Assembly (NCBI RefSeq): GCF_014205875.1
Contig: NZ_JACHEN010000035.1
Span: 1-57,871 of the forward strand
From: Anaerosolibacter carboniphilus
Lineage (GTDB): Bacteria > Bacillota > Clostridia > Peptostreptococcales > Thermotaleaceae
Length of the DNA: 57,871 nucleotides
Direction: 5' to 3'
In this document: in pieces, positions 26,096 to 35,175 of the stretch
Position numbering within the stretch: the stretch's first letter is position 1
Layout: every line of letters begins with the position of its first letter
The notes under the pieces: model-generated
Told to the model about the DNA's origin: nothing
The model's input: the letters and a program-made list of their open reading frames with translations, nothing else
The model's database searches: none
Made by a program: the position numbers and the translations under genes

Positions 26096-28488
26096 TCTCT
26101 TAATTGAGCATCTAGTTTTTCTTTTAGCTGACTTAAGATTTTGTCGTGTACCTTCACTACCTCTTCGTCTGTAAGCGTACGATCTTCCCCTCGATACGTA
26201 AGGGCATAAGCAACACTCTTGTAACCTTCTTTAATCTGTTTGCCTTTATATACATCAAATAGTTGAACTTGCTCTAAAAGCTTTCCACCATTGCCTTTGA
26301 TCACATCCTCTATTTGCTTCACATAAACCTCATCCTTTACTACCAAGGCAATGTCCCGAGTAATTGCAGGATACTTAGGCAACGCCTTGTATATCCTATC
26401 CAATCTGGTTAATTGAAGCACAATATTAAAGTCGATCTCTCCCAGATATGTTCTTACCTCTAAATCATAATTCTCAGCCACATCAGGGTGTATCTCGCCA
26501 AAAACACCTAAAATATGATTCTCCCAAAGAAGGTTAGCACATCTTCCCGGATGGAATGTTGGATGATTTTTTTCAGGTATAAACTCAATATTTTGAATAC
26601 CTAAATTGCTGAAAACACTTTCAATAGTCCCCTTCATGGTAAAGAAGTCTACGTCTTTACCATACATCCCCAAGGCAAGTACTGGCTTTTCTATAGGCAA
26701 TTGCTCCACAGGAATATTATGGGGAAGAAATACTCTTCCGATTTCAAAGGCCTTTACTGATTCTACATTTCGATTGTTATTTCTGGAGAGAACCTCAAGC
26801 ATATTAGGCATCAAGGTAGTGCGCATGATACTGTTTTCTTCTCCAAGAGGATTGATTAATTTTACCGTTCTCCTCATAAAACTTTCTTCTGGCAGTCCGA
26901 TCATATCAAATCCTTTTGGACTTACAAATGAGTACGTAGATATCTCTGTAACCCCAGCAGCATTTAGATGCTTTTTCGCATAATCCTCAATAATCTGTCC
27001 ATTTGTCTTTGCCCCTTGAGAATTCCCTTTTGGAATCGTCACGTCAATCCTATTATAACCATAGATTCTTGCCACCTCTTCCACGATATCAATTTCTTCA
27101 GTAATATCTTGACGAAAAGTTGGTATTGTCAGTAATAAGCTTTTTTCCTCCTGAGCCACTTCGATCTCAAGCTTTTTAAGGATGGCTGCAATCTCTTCTG
27201 AAGATATTTTCGTTCCCAGCAGATCGTTGATTCGTTGTGGTCTTACTTTTAATGATCTTTTCTGAAGTTCGTTTGGATAAATATCGATGACCCCTTGCAC
27301 TACTTTACCTGCACCTAGCTCCTCTATCAACTGACATGCTCGATTCACTGCACTTAGCGCAATATTAGGGTCCACACCTTTTTCAAATCTTGCTGAAGCC
27401 TCCGTTCTAAGTCCTAACTTTTTAGATGTTGCTCGTACATTGTCAGAATAAAAATTGGCTGATTCAAAGAGAATGACTTTAGTCTCATCTGTTATTTCAG
27501 AATTCTCTCCACCCATGACACCAGCAATGCCTACCGGTTTTTCTCCATCACAGATCATGAGCATGCTGCTGTCCATCTTTCTCTCTATTCCATCCAATGT
27601 CTTGAAAACAGAACCCTCTTCTGCCTGTTTCACAATGATCTTTCTGCCCGCTACCATATCTAAATCGAAAGCATGAAGAGGTTGCCCCATTTCTAGCATT
27701 ACATAATTGGTTATATCTACAATGTTACTAATCGGTCGAACACCTGACTCCATCAATCTTCTCTGCATCCACTCAGGAGAGGGCTGAATAACGATATTTG
27801 TTGCCACTCTAGCAGTATATCTTCTACACAATTCTGTATTTAGCACCTCAACTGATGCAAAATCTCGAATATCTCCATACACATTGTCGATTTTAATTTC
27901 AGGATATTTTAAATCAAGATTAAAAGTTGCGGCAGTTTCTCTTGCCATTCCCAAGATGCTCAGGCAATCTGGACGATTCGGTGTAATTTCAAATTCAATG
28001 ACATGCCCGTTAATTCCAAGGGCTTCCTTGATATCCGTACCTGGTATATAGGCCTGGTCTAAAATATAAATACCATCTTTCTGATAGGCTGGAATAACCT
28101 TATCAGCGATACCTAGCTCTTTAGCAGAACACATCATGCCACTGGACTCTTCTCCTCTTAGCTTTCCTTTCTTGATTTTTACGCCTCCCGGCAAAGTCCC
28201 GCCAACAAGTACGATGGGTACATAATGACCCTCACGAATATTATCCGCACCTGTTACAATCTGCACGATCTCACTCCCTACATCTACCTTGGTCACAAGA
28301 AGCTTATCAGCATTTGGATGTCGTTGGATCTCCAGTATCTTTCCAACCACAACCTTATCAATTTCCTCTCCTAATACTTCCACAGCCTCCACCTTAGACC
28401 CTGACATTTCTAAGTCTTCACTTAACCTTCTCACTTCGATATGATCTATGTCTACAAAATCCTTTAACCACTTCAATGGTACAAACAT
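26092..28488 (-). CDS. pheT: Phenylalanyl-tRNA synthetase, beta subunit
   Basis: The 798-aa beta subunit of the alpha2-beta2 PheRS. Domains in order: an EMAP/tRNA-binding domain (about 40-155; GKILEIQRHPNADKLLVTKV), B3/B4 editing region (about 205-400), B5 DNA-binding-like fold (about 405-480), a core like the alpha subunit (about 490-680) and the C-terminal FDX-ACB anticodon-binding domain (about 705-798; YPAITRDIALVV). The length is normal. It follows pheS by 45 nt and shares the upstream T-box. Confidence 0.97.
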   Translation of the reverse strand: MFVPLKWLKDFVDIDHIEVRRLSEDLEMSGSKVEAVEVLGEEIDKVVVGKILEIQRHPNADKLLVTKVDVGSEIVQIVTGADNIREGHYVPIVLVGGTLPGGVKIKKGKLRGEESSGMMCSAKELGIADKVIPAYQKDGIYILDQAYIPGTDIKEALGINGHVIEFEITPNRPDCLSILGMARETAATFNLDLKYPEIKIDNVYGDIRDFASVEVLNTELCRRYTARVATNIVIQPSPEWMQRRLMESGVRPISNIVDITNYVMLEMGQPLHAFDLDMVAGRKIIVKQAEEGSVFKTLDGIERKMDSSMLMICDGEKPVGIAGVMGGENSEITDETKVILFESANFYSDNVRATSKKLGLRTEASARFEKGVDPNIALSAVNRACQLIEELGAGKVVQGVIDIYPNELQKRSLKVRPQRINDLLGTKISSEEIAAILKKLEIEVAQEEKSLLLTIPTFRQDITEEIDIVEEVARIYGYNRIDVTIPKGNSQGAKTNGQIIEDYAKKHLNAAGVTEISTYSFVSPKGFDMIGLPEESFMRRTVKLINPLGEENSIMRTTLMPNMLEVLSRNNNRNVESVKAFEIGRVFLPHNIPVEQLPIEKPVLALGMYGKDVDFFTMKGTIESVFSNLGIQNIEFIPEKNHPTFHPGRCANLLWENHILGVFGEIHPDVAENYDLEVRTYLGEIDFNIVLQLTRLDRIYKALPKYPAITRDIALVVKDEVYVKQIEDVIKGNGGKLLEQVQLFDVYKGKQIKEGYKSVAYALTYRGEDRTLTDEEVVKVHDKILSQLKEKLDAQLRD

Positions 28489-28533
28489 GATCCTATACCT
28501 CCTTTATTTCTATTATCTACTTACTATTTCCAT

Positions 28534-29553
28534 CTAGAACTGCTTGATGAAGCGCATATCATTCTCAAAGAAAAGGCGAATATCATCGATTTCATGCTTC
28601 AGCATGGCAATCCTATCTAATCCCATCCCAAAGGCAAATCCACTATAGATATCTGGATCAATCCCGCATACCTTTAATACATTTGGGTGCACCATTCCTG
28701 CACCAAGAATTTCAATCCACCCACTGCCTTTACATACACGACACCCTGCGCCTTGACACTTGAAACAGCTTACATCTACTTCTGCACTTGGCTCTGTAAA
28801 AGGAAAGTAGTGTGGTCGGAACTTCGTTTTTGTTCCAACACCAAAGAACTGTTTCGCAAAATGATCTAATGTTCCTTTTAAATCTGCCATGGTTATGTTT
28901 TTATCCACCACAAGACCTTCTATCTGATGAAACATCGGTGAATGGGTAGCATCTGGTGTATCTCTACGGAAGCATCTACCTGGTGAAATGACGCGGATTG
29001 GAGGCTTTGATCTCTCCATCGTTCTAACCTGAACTGGAGAAGTCTGTGTTCTTAACAAAATGTCTTCTGAAATATAAAAAGTATCTGACAGATCTCTTGA
29101 AGGGTGATTTTGTGGTGCATTCAAGGCATCAAAATTATAGAATACTGTTTCTACCTCAGGTCCTTCCGCTATTTTAAAGCCCATACCCATAAAAATTCCT
29201 TTTATCTCGTCCAACACCACATTTAGCGGATGTCTATGTCCGATTTCTTGGGATTTACCTGGCATAGTGACATCTATGCTCTCTACAGCTAGCCTTGCAT
29301 TCTTCTCGATAGATTTAACCCCTTCTACCGCACTACTTAATGCATTTTCAATGTTTTCTCTTACTTCGTTGGCAATCTGACCAACAATAGGTCTTTCCTC
29401 TGGAGACAATCCTCCCATTCCTCTGAGAACTCCAGTTAGTTCTCCTTTTTTTCCTAAGTATTTGATACGCACTTGTTCAAGTTCTTGCATGGACTGGGCT
29501 TTTACGATTTCTTCCAAAGCCAAGGACTGTATTTGTTCAAGCTTTTCTCTCAT
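28534..29553 (-). CDS. pheS: Phenylalanyl-tRNA synthetase, alpha subunit
   Basis: The 339-aa catalytic subunit of PheRS. An N-terminal coiled coil (about 1-85) binds the tRNA. The class II core has motif 2 ([20 protein letters not shown], about 203-222) and motif 3 ([14 protein letters not shown]). A small Cys4 group ([14 protein letters not shown], about 266-279) is the zinc-like insertion common in Firmicutes. Of two nearby ATGs, 29553 has the better 7-8 nt spacing from GGAAGGAG. It lies 31 nt after the small membrane-protein gene. Confidence 0.97.
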   Translation of the reverse strand: MREKLEQIQSLALEEIVKAQSMQELEQVRIKYLGKKGELTGVLRGMGGLSPEERPIVGQIANEVRENIENALSSAVEGVKSIEKNARLAVESIDVTMPGKSQEIGHRHPLNVVLDEIKGIFMGMGFKIAEGPEVETVFYNFDALNAPQNHPSRDLSDTFYISEDILLRTQTSPVQVRTMERSKPPIRVISPGRCFRRDTPDATHSPMFHQIEGLVVDKNITMADLKGTLDHFAKQFFGVGTKTKFRPHYFPFTEPSAEVDVSCFKCQGAGCRVCKGSGWIEILGAGMVHPNVLKVCGIDPDIYSGFAFGMGLDRIAMLKHEIDDIRLFFENDMRFIKQF

Positions 29554-29584
29554 TTTCATTCTCCTTCCTACAGCATTTCTTATT

Positions 29585-29776
29585 TTATTTATTGAAAAGA
29601 TTCCCGAAGGACCTAAACAGCATCAGTGCCAAAACATAAATCATTCCTGCATAAAAAGCATGATTTGCAATGGTCTTCAGTTCTTTTTTCTCCTTTTGTT
29701 TACTCCATCGATTTAAAATCAAACTCATCACAAAATATACACCAAAGAAGATGATAAAACTACTGATATATGTCAC
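29585..29776 (-). CDS. Small membrane protein, first cistron of the pheST T-box operon
   Basis: A 63-aa protein with two hydrophobic segments ([18 protein letters not shown], about 4-21, and [15 protein letters not shown], about 40-54) joined by a basic loop ([12 protein letters not shown]). It starts at GTG 29776, 8 nt after a consensus AGGAGG. It lies 55 nt beyond the T-box terminator and 31 nt before pheS, with no promoter or terminator between. I do not recognise a family. The strong ribosome-binding site argues that it is translated. Confidence 0.72.
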   Translation of the reverse strand: MTYISSFIIFFGVYFVMSLILNRWSKQKEKKELKTIANHAFYAGMIYVLALMLFRSFGNLFNK

Positions 29777-29829
29777 CTTTGATACCTCCTGTGAAAACTA
29801 TACACCTATAGTATCCCTTATTTTAGACA

Positions 29830-30200
29830 ATAAAAAAAATCCTCAATCCCGAAAGGGACGAAGATTTCTCCGCGGTACCACCCTAATAGTTGTAAAACAA
29901 CCACTCATTCGACATAACGGCGTCCACCGATAGAGCCTACTGTATATTTCAGCCCTATAGTTCAAGAGGGAACTTCAAATGCTTTAAACTTAGAAATGCT
30001 CGCAGCCTCTGGCATTTCTTCTCTGTAAGTCAAACTACATTCTACTTTTCTCTATCATAACTGATCTCTATATTCATTAATTTGTCGCAAGTTCTCTATA
30101 AGCCAAGTAGGCGTTAATGTTACCAGTTAACATAAAAACTTTCCAAAACCATTCCTTTGTGGCAAACATAATCGCCGACACCCCTTTTCACTGGCTGATT
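29830..30200 (-). promoter_or_regulatory. T-box leader of the pheST operon (tRNA-Phe responsive)
   Basis: The minus strand carries AGGGTGGTACCGCGG (29884-29870), the consensus T-box. It is followed by a terminator (GTCCC-TTTC-GGGA core with flanking pairs) and eight T residues ending near 29832. The specifier position after TTTGAAG reads TTC (29972-29970), a phenylalanine codon. About 230 nt of structured leader precede the T-box core. The leader sits upstream of the small membrane protein, pheS and pheT. Confidence 0.95.
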
Positions 30201-30207
30201 TATATAC

Positions 30208-30236
30208 ATTATAGCACAGGGAAAAAAGGTTTACAA
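30208..30236 (-). promoter_or_regulatory. Promoter of the pheST T-box leader
   Basis: -35 TTGTAA (30236-30231) and a consensus -10 TATAAT (30213-30208) with a 17-bp spacer. Transcription would start near 30200. Confidence 0.85.
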
Positions 30237-30288
30237 GAATTATACAGTGAATAACCGGAACTAATTTTAAAATTTTCTGACTATATCC

Positions 30289-31101
30289 TTATCCTATTCT
30301 TTGTCGTACAACCTCATACATAACAATAGATGCAGCCACTGATGCGTTTAAGGATTCTGCCTTGCCAAGCATAGGAATTTTAATCAATATATCAGAAGAC
30401 ATGATGTCCTCTTGTTGTACGCCATTGGCCTCATTTCCCACAATGATTGCGCACATTTCCCTATAATCCACTTCAAAATAGTATTTTTCACCTTCAAGAC
30501 TGGTAGTAATAATTTTTACACCTTGCGACTTCAATAAAGCAATTATTTCACTGGTATTTCCAGTGGACAAGATGGGTAGGTGAAAAATGGAACCCATAGT
30601 AGAACGGATTGTCTTGCTATTATAAAGGTCTACAGAACCCTTGGTAATAAAAATAGCATCCGCTCCTGCTGCATCGGCAGTTCTAATAATCGTCCCCATG
30701 TTTCCTGGATCCTGAATTCTATCTAAAATGATATAGAAACCTCTATCTCTGCTCAATATATCTTCAATACTATAGGTATCCATAGAAACAAGCGCCATAA
30801 TTCCTTGGGGATTTTGTGTGTCCGAAAGCTCTTTGAAGAGCTGAACAGGTATTTTATATAATAGTATCTCTCTTTGCATAAGCTCCTCGAGAAGTTCTTC
30901 CCCACCAGCAGTTTCATAAAGCTCATCACAAAATAAAATCTTCTTTAAGCTTTTTTCATTCTCCAAAGCATCTTTTATAATACGTACTCCCTCAATGATA
31001 TATTCCTGCCATTGTTCTCTCATCTTTCGCTTCGTCAATTGTCTCGCATGTTTTACGATAGAATTTTCGGGAGAGCTTATCTCATTGATCAAGGCATACA
31101 C
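30289..31101 (-). CDS. TrmH family RNA 2'-O-methyltransferase
   Basis: A 270-aa SpoU/TrmH-type methyltransferase. A short N-terminal substrate-binding domain (about 10-95; EYIIEGVRIIKDAL) precedes the knotted SPOUT catalytic domain. Its three motifs are DRIQDPGNMGTIIRTADAAG, IIVGNEANGV and IPMLGKAESLNASVAASIV. It resembles B. subtilis YsgA, which also lies next to pheST. The RNA target is unknown. The frame starts with GTG at 31101, but the TTG at 31092 is better spaced from AGGTGAGG. Confidence 0.92.
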   Translation of the reverse strand: MYALINEISSPENSIVKHARQLTKRKMREQWQEYIIEGVRIIKDALENEKSLKKILFCDELYETAGGEELLEELMQREILLYKIPVQLFKELSDTQNPQGIMALVSMDTYSIEDILSRDRGFYIILDRIQDPGNMGTIIRTADAAGADAIFITKGSVDLYNSKTIRSTMGSIFHLPILSTGNTSEIIALLKSQGVKIITTSLEGEKYYFEVDYREMCAIIVGNEANGVQQEDIMSSDILIKIPMLGKAESLNASVAASIVMYEVVRQRIG

Positions 31102-31161
31102 CTCACCTTTTACCCTTACTTTTCATCCATCTGTACATCATAATAGATACTATACATTATG

Positions 31162-31221
31162 TAGGGGCGAACAGCGTTCGCCCACCTTCAGCAGATATCT
31201 GGCGAACACTGTTCGCCCCTA
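31162..31221. repeat. REPIN-like inverted repeat with GTTCGCCC arms
   Basis: Left arm taggggcgaacagcgttcgc..., right arm ...ggcgaacactgttcgcccct: they are complementary over about 21 bp with one mismatch and a 17-nt spacer. Each arm is also a small palindrome (GGGCGAAC-AGC-GTTCGCCC). Similar GTTCGCCC repeats occur widely as dispersed non-coding elements in bacterial genomes. It lies between trmH and the second multi-hairpin element. Confidence 0.75.
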
Positions 31222-31299
31222 TAAATTATCTGTTTTTAATATTTACATATTATCTTTCTTTTATAATATCCAAAATAGATACGAATAAAAACATTCTAT

Positions 31300-31458
31300 A
31301 AAAAATCACACTATGTGTGCTTCGCTAGGGGAACCTAGTTCCCCTTCGACGGCTGCAAAGCAGCCTGAGCACCCCTCTGACTACGGCATGGGAATACTTC
31401 CCCTGCACCCTTGTTTTTTATAGTATAAGAAAGTATCCTTTCTTATACTATAAAAAAA
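31300..31458. repeat. Multi-hairpin dispersed element, copy 2
   Basis: This is the second copy of the element at 25043-25203, in the same orientation. Hairpins: H1 cacac-tat-gtgtg (31307-31319); H2 31327-31345, identical to copy 1; H3 ggctgc-aaa-gcagcc (31351-31365); H4 gggaa-tac-ttccc (31390-31402); H5, a 19-bp stem (31414-31432 with 31439-31457). The changes in H1, H3, H4 and H5 are in the loops. It begins at the T run of the rplT terminator. TTTTTTATAG occurs at both ends, read on the minus strand. Confidence 0.9.
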
Positions 31459-31476
31459 GACTCTATAAAAGAGTCT
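31457..31476 (-). terminator. Terminator of the infC-rpmI-rplT operon
   Basis: A 6-bp stem (agactc / gagtct, 31459-31464 with 31471-31476) lies just past the rplT stop, with a TTTTTTT run on the minus strand that runs into the repeat element. Confidence 0.8.
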
Positions 31477-31482
31477 ATTTCA

Positions 31483-31842
31483 TTAAGCGTTAAGCTTTTG
31501 CTTTGCTACATCCACTAGTTGCTTGAAGCCAACTTCATCATAGATTGCCATTTCAGATAGCATCTTTCTGTTGATCTCAATACCAGCTTGCTTTAATCCA
31601 TTGATCAATCTGCTGTATGACATGCCATGCATTCTAGCACCAGCATTGATTCTCGCGATCCATAATTTTCTAAAATCTCTTTTTCTTAACTTACGTCCAA
31701 TATATGCAAATCTTAAAGCTCTCATTACTGCTTCATTGGCAGGTCTGAAAAGTTTACTCTTCGCGCCGTATTGTCCTTTTGCAAGCTTTAAGATCTTTTT
31801 ATGCTTTTTCTTAGCGTTTATCGCTTTTTTTACTCTTGCCAT
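31483..31842 (-). CDS. rplT: 50S ribosomal protein L20
   Basis: L20 is 119 aa here, the normal length. Residues such as [20 protein letters not shown] and [20 protein letters not shown] are diagnostic. It binds 23S rRNA early in 50S assembly and, in Firmicutes, represses its own operon through the leader RNA. It follows rpmI by 29 nt. Confidence 0.98.
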   Translation of the reverse strand: MARVKKAINAKKKHKKILKLAKGQYGAKSKLFRPANEAVMRALRFAYIGRKLRKRDFRKLWIARINAGARMHGMSYSRLINGLKQAGIEINRKMLSEMAIYDEVGFKQLVDVAKQKLNA

Positions 31843-31871
31843 ATATTTCTACCTCCTTTACAACTCTATTT

Positions 31872-32069
31872 TTATGCGTATGGTAATAATACTTTGATTC
31901 TATGCTGATCAGCGCTTGTTAATAGCGTAGCTTTTCTTAAATTTCTCTTTCTCTTTGAAGTCTTCTTCGTAAGGATATGACTTTTAAACGCCTTGTTTCT
32001 CTTAACCTTACCTTTTTTTGTTAGCTTAAATCTCTTTGCTGCGCCTCTATGCGTTTTCATTTTTGGCAT
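31872..32069 (-). CDS. rpmI: 50S ribosomal protein L35
   Basis: A 65-aa basic ribosomal protein with the L35 start [20 protein letters not shown] and a lysine/arginine-rich body. The length is normal. It sits between infC and rplT in the conserved order, 23 nt after infC. Confidence 0.98.
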   Translation of the reverse strand: MPKMKTHRGAAKRFKLTKKGKVKRNKAFKSHILTKKTSKRKRNLRKATLLTSADQHRIKVLLPYA

Positions 32070-32092
32070 GTTTGTTTCCTCCCCTCTAAGCT

Positions 32093-32605
32093 CTAACTAT
32101 TCTTTGGTGTTAGGAACATGATCATGTTTTTACCTTCCATGATTGGCTTTTTCTCAACATTTCCTGCATCAGCAATCAATTGGGTAAACTTCTCCATAAC
32201 ACGATGTCCTAAATCCACATAACCAACTTCTCTACCTCTAAACCTTATAGTAACTTTTACTTTATCACCATCTTGTAAAAACTTAATGGCGTGGGTAGCT
32301 TTCACATTTAAATCATGTTCTTCGATGCTAGGGCTTAATCGAACTTCCTTTAATGTAATCACTTTTTGTTTCTTTTTGGCTTCCTTTTCTTTTTTAGAAA
32401 GCTCATACTTATACTTGCCAAAGTCCATGATTCTGCAAACAGGTGGTTTTGCCTGAGGTGCAATTTTCACCAAGTCTAATCGTTTTTCAATGGCAATCTC
32501 CAATGCCTGTTTTGTGGGCATAATACCTAACTGTTCACCATCAGCATCAATTACCCTGATTTCACGGTCTCTTATTTCTTCGTTCAACTCTAAATCTTTA
32601 ATAAT
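32093..32605 (-). CDS. infC: Translation initiation factor IF-3 with AUU start
   Basis: IF-3 of about 170 aa: N-domain ([20 protein letters not shown]), linker helix and C-domain ([16 protein letters not shown] region, [12 protein letters not shown]). It prevents premature subunit joining and proofreads the start codon. No ATG or GTG is suitably placed. An AGGAGGTG site lies 4 nt before ATT ATT AAA GAT, so the start is ATT at 32605 (or 32602), giving [15 protein letters not shown] starts are classical for infC because IF-3 rejects them, which makes an autoregulatory loop. A longer frame from 32674 overlaps the leader terminator. Confidence 0.94.
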   Translation of the reverse strand: MIKDLELNEEIRDREIRVIDADGEQLGIMPTKQALEIAIEKRLDLVKIAPQAKPPVCRIMDFGKYKYELSKKEKEAKKKQKVITLKEVRLSPSIEEHDLNVKATHAIKFLQDGDKVKVTIRFRGREVGYVDLGHRVMEKFTQLIADAGNVEKKPIMEGKNMIMFLTPKNS

Positions 32606-32639
32606 CGGCCACCTCCTATATTTTTCCAACAACATCCAC

Positions 32640-32783
32640 ATGCATATATAAATAAAAAGACGGATGTTCAGCACATCCGCCTCATAAGCTCAAAAGAATA
32701 CTTAGAAATAAGTAACAAGCTCATATTAACCTTACGAACCCATGTTGTAAGGTGAGAAGCGGATAACTTCTACTTCATATCAC
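32640..32783 (-). promoter_or_regulatory. L20-type ribosomal leader with attenuator
   Basis: The leader contains an L20-binding-like stem with ACCTTAC and GTAAGGT arms around a CATGGGTTC loop (near 32730-32755). A terminator stem CGGATGT/ACATCCG (32679-32661) follows, with TCTTTTT after it. This is the arrangement of the Firmicute infC-rpmI-rplT leader, in which excess L20 favours termination. The identification rests on position and these motifs. Confidence 0.8.
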
Positions 32784-32789
32784 TTACAT

Positions 32790-32818
32790 AGTTTAACACC
32801 GTCTTTTTTATTTGTCAA
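32790..32818 (-). promoter_or_regulatory. Promoter of infC-rpmI-rplT
   Basis: Consensus -35 TTGACA (32818-32813), 17-bp spacer, -10 TAAACT (32795-32790), just before the L20-type leader. Confidence 0.85.
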
Positions 32819-32841
32819 CAGTCTTTCCTAATTTTTCAGAT

Positions 32842-34128
32842 TTATTTTGCTTTTCTTCTTGCGGAGACTTGATTTTTCCAAGCATGTAACCCTAAAGAAA
32901 CACCGATAACCCCATAGGCAACAAATGCTCTGAAATATTCTCCAATTTCAGCACTTCCCAACAAGTTCTTTCCTGCCAGTGGTGATACGATAAACAAGGT
33001 ATGGAACAACAACGTACCTACAATGGCATGACCAATAGTAGCCCTCGATACCGATGCGCCACCAATGAGAATAGCTGCAGCTGCAAATGTTCCAACCTGC
33101 TCATGGCTTCCGTAAGTATTCAACGTCCCTAAATTCTGTAAAAAAATGATTTGTCCCCAACCAGCCAATAGAGTCGAAATCACAATAGCTATAATTCTCA
33201 CCTTATCCACATGAATCCCAGATACCTTGGCAATATGCATATCCTGTCCAACAGTTCGAAATTCTTGGCCTAATTTAGTCTTTACAATAAATACATTAAA
33301 TAAACATAGTATTCCAATCACCACGAACGTTACCATAGGTACCATCACGATCTTATACATGGTGACTGCATTCATCATCACTACACCGATGGCAATCATT
33401 ACACTTGCTAAAATCAGCTGAATAAATACTTTTCTTTTATTAAAAGATTGGGATTTCTTTACAACCACTTTATAAACCAAATAGCCCATCAATAAGGCAG
33501 CATAACAGCAGCCAAATACCAATAAAGCTTGAAACATATTTAATTTTACAATATTATCAAGAGAATATTTAATGGCTAAAAGATCGATAGTATTTTTAAT
33601 CCCTACCCCACCACTTATTACCAATACAGGATTCTTCATTGGAATAATGGTGCCTACTAAGAAAAGGAAGAGAAGCTGATACACACCATTGGCGAAAAAG
33701 CCCAAAATCATACTGGTAACCATTTCTTGCCCTTTGGTTTTGTTTAACAGTTTTCCTGTTAGGTAACCAAACAAAATAGCAAAGGGTGTTGAGATCAGCA
33801 CAGTAAGCAATAGTCCAGGTAATCCTCCCACTTGCCAATGGGTAACAGCGATAATGGCAATCTGTCCAGCCATAGCACCCAAGACAATGGCAAAATTCAA
33901 TCCCATACCAGCCAACACGGGGATAATCAATGCAAGAACCACAAATACGTTTCTTGACAATCTTGTTACCAATTCATTTAAAATAAAAGGCACTGGTAAT
34001 TCTGACAATTTAATCCCGATAAGGCACATGATGATAAATAACAAAGGTACCATGTTTTCAAATAGTAAATTTTTTATATAGCTCCCATGTTTTTTATTCT
34101 CTAGGCTCTTTTCTTTAACTTCTACCAT
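32842..34128 (-). CDS. ABC transporter permease (second permease)
   Basis: A 428-aa inner-membrane permease with about 10 hydrophobic segments, of the BPD_transp_2 type used by ribose/nucleoside-like importers. The conserved loop GTFAAAAILIGGASVSRATI is the family's ATPase-contact region. A paralogous stretch occurs in the neighbouring permease. I chose the ATG at 34128, about 7 nt after GGGGGTG. An upstream GTG overlaps the previous gene. It would form the channel as a heterodimer with the next gene's product. It is the last gene of the operon. Confidence 0.9.
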   Translation of the reverse strand: MVEVKEKSLENKKHGSYIKNLLFENMVPLLFIIMCLIGIKLSELPVPFILNELVTRLSRNVFVVLALIIPVLAGMGLNFAIVLGAMAGQIAIIAVTHWQVGGLPGLLLTVLISTPFAILFGYLTGKLLNKTKGQEMVTSMILGFFANGVYQLLFLFLVGTIIPMKNPVLVISGGVGIKNTIDLLAIKYSLDNIVKLNMFQALLVFGCCYAALLMGYLVYKVVVKKSQSFNKRKVFIQLILASVMIAIGVVMMNAVTMYKIVMVPMVTFVVIGILCLFNVFIVKTKLGQEFRTVGQDMHIAKVSGIHVDKVRIIAIVISTLLAGWGQIIFLQNLGTLNTYGSHEQVGTFAAAAILIGGASVSRATIGHAIVGTLLFHTLFIVSPLAGKNLLGSAEIGEYFRAFVAYGVIGVSLGLHAWKNQVSARRKAK

Positions 34129-34129
34129 T

Positions 34130-35173
34130 TTATTCACCCCCGCCTGCTTGAGTTAATGCATAAAGAATGATTCCATTACTGACAATAATCCTTAATACTT
34201 CTGAAAGATTTCCTTCTGTAACCATTTTATTGGCAACAGGTAGCGCGATCGTCAAAAGAGCCTGAAATAAGAAAGTTCCTAAAATAACATGACTGATCTT
34301 TGCATTTTTAATGGATGCTCCTCCAATTAAAATCGCAGCTACAGGTGGAAACCCCATATACAAAGGTGCCTGGTAAAGTTGATAAAAACCAAAGCTTTGG
34401 GCATATACAATAATACCAATACCACCAAGGATTGTTGATAGCACTGTCCCAATCAGTCTTGATTGATCCACATCGATGCCTGAAGCTACTGCAAATCTTG
34501 GATTATCTCCTACAGCCTTCAGGGCAACCCCAGTCTTGCTTCTTAAAAATAACCAGACAATGAAACAACAGAATAAAAAGAAAAGTATAAGTCCCGTTGG
34601 AATGGCCACATCTCCTATATTGAATGTCCAAAGTTTATTTAGTATCTTGTCATATCTAGATGTCAATGCAATGGTTGTTCTTAGTCCTTTTCCTGAAATC
34701 GGCCAAATGATCTCTCCATTTCTAAAAGGAAGTACCAGCCATCCGATACACATAAGAGATACTACGGAAAAGCCTACATATGTACCTACCATCATCTCTG
34801 ATCCCTTTACCTTGTTTAGGAGCAGCCCATAGAAATAGCCCGAAACCAATGATAACGGTATAGAGATAATCATTGCTGCAAATATGGCAGTCATTCCCGT
34901 GAGATCCATTTCGATACTGATAAGCCCCCCTAGAATTCCACAAATAATTCCTAAAGGCAAACCGAAGTTCATTCCTGTACCTGATAAAATACAGGGTACC
35001 AGTGCTAAGGTCAATACACCATTCATTCCAAAACGCACTAGAGTATCCGTCGATAAGGCGCCCAAAGGTATTTTATAGGAAAATGCTCCAAAAATCAGTG
35101 TGATTAAAAAACCAATGATGATCATTCTAGGTATTCCAAGCTTCTGTGTTAGGGATTGAATTTTCTCTTTCAT
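34130..35173 (-). CDS. ABC transporter permease (first permease)
   Basis: A 347-aa permease of the same BPD_transp_2 family, with about 8-9 membrane segments. The ATPase-contact loop is GFPPVAAILIGGASIKNAKI. The similarity of this loop to that of its partner shows that the two permeases are paralogues. It has a GAGGCAATATAAAG-ATG start. It is separated from the ATPase by 2 nt and from the second permease by 1 nt, so the operon is tightly coupled. Confidence 0.9.
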   Translation of the reverse strand: MKEKIQSLTQKLGIPRMIIIGFLITLIFGAFSYKIPLGALSTDTLVRFGMNGVLTLALVPCILSGTGMNFGLPLGIICGILGGLISIEMDLTGMTAIFAAMIISIPLSLVSGYFYGLLLNKVKGSEMMVGTYVGFSVVSLMCIGWLVLPFRNGEIIWPISGKGLRTTIALTSRYDKILNKLWTFNIGDVAIPTGLILFFLFCCFIVWLFLRSKTGVALKAVGDNPRFAVASGIDVDQSRLIGTVLSTILGGIGIIVYAQSFGFYQLYQAPLYMGFPPVAAILIGGASIKNAKISHVILGTFLFQALLTIALPVANKMVTEGNLSEVLRIIVSNGIILYALTQAGGGE

Positions 35174-35175
35174 CT

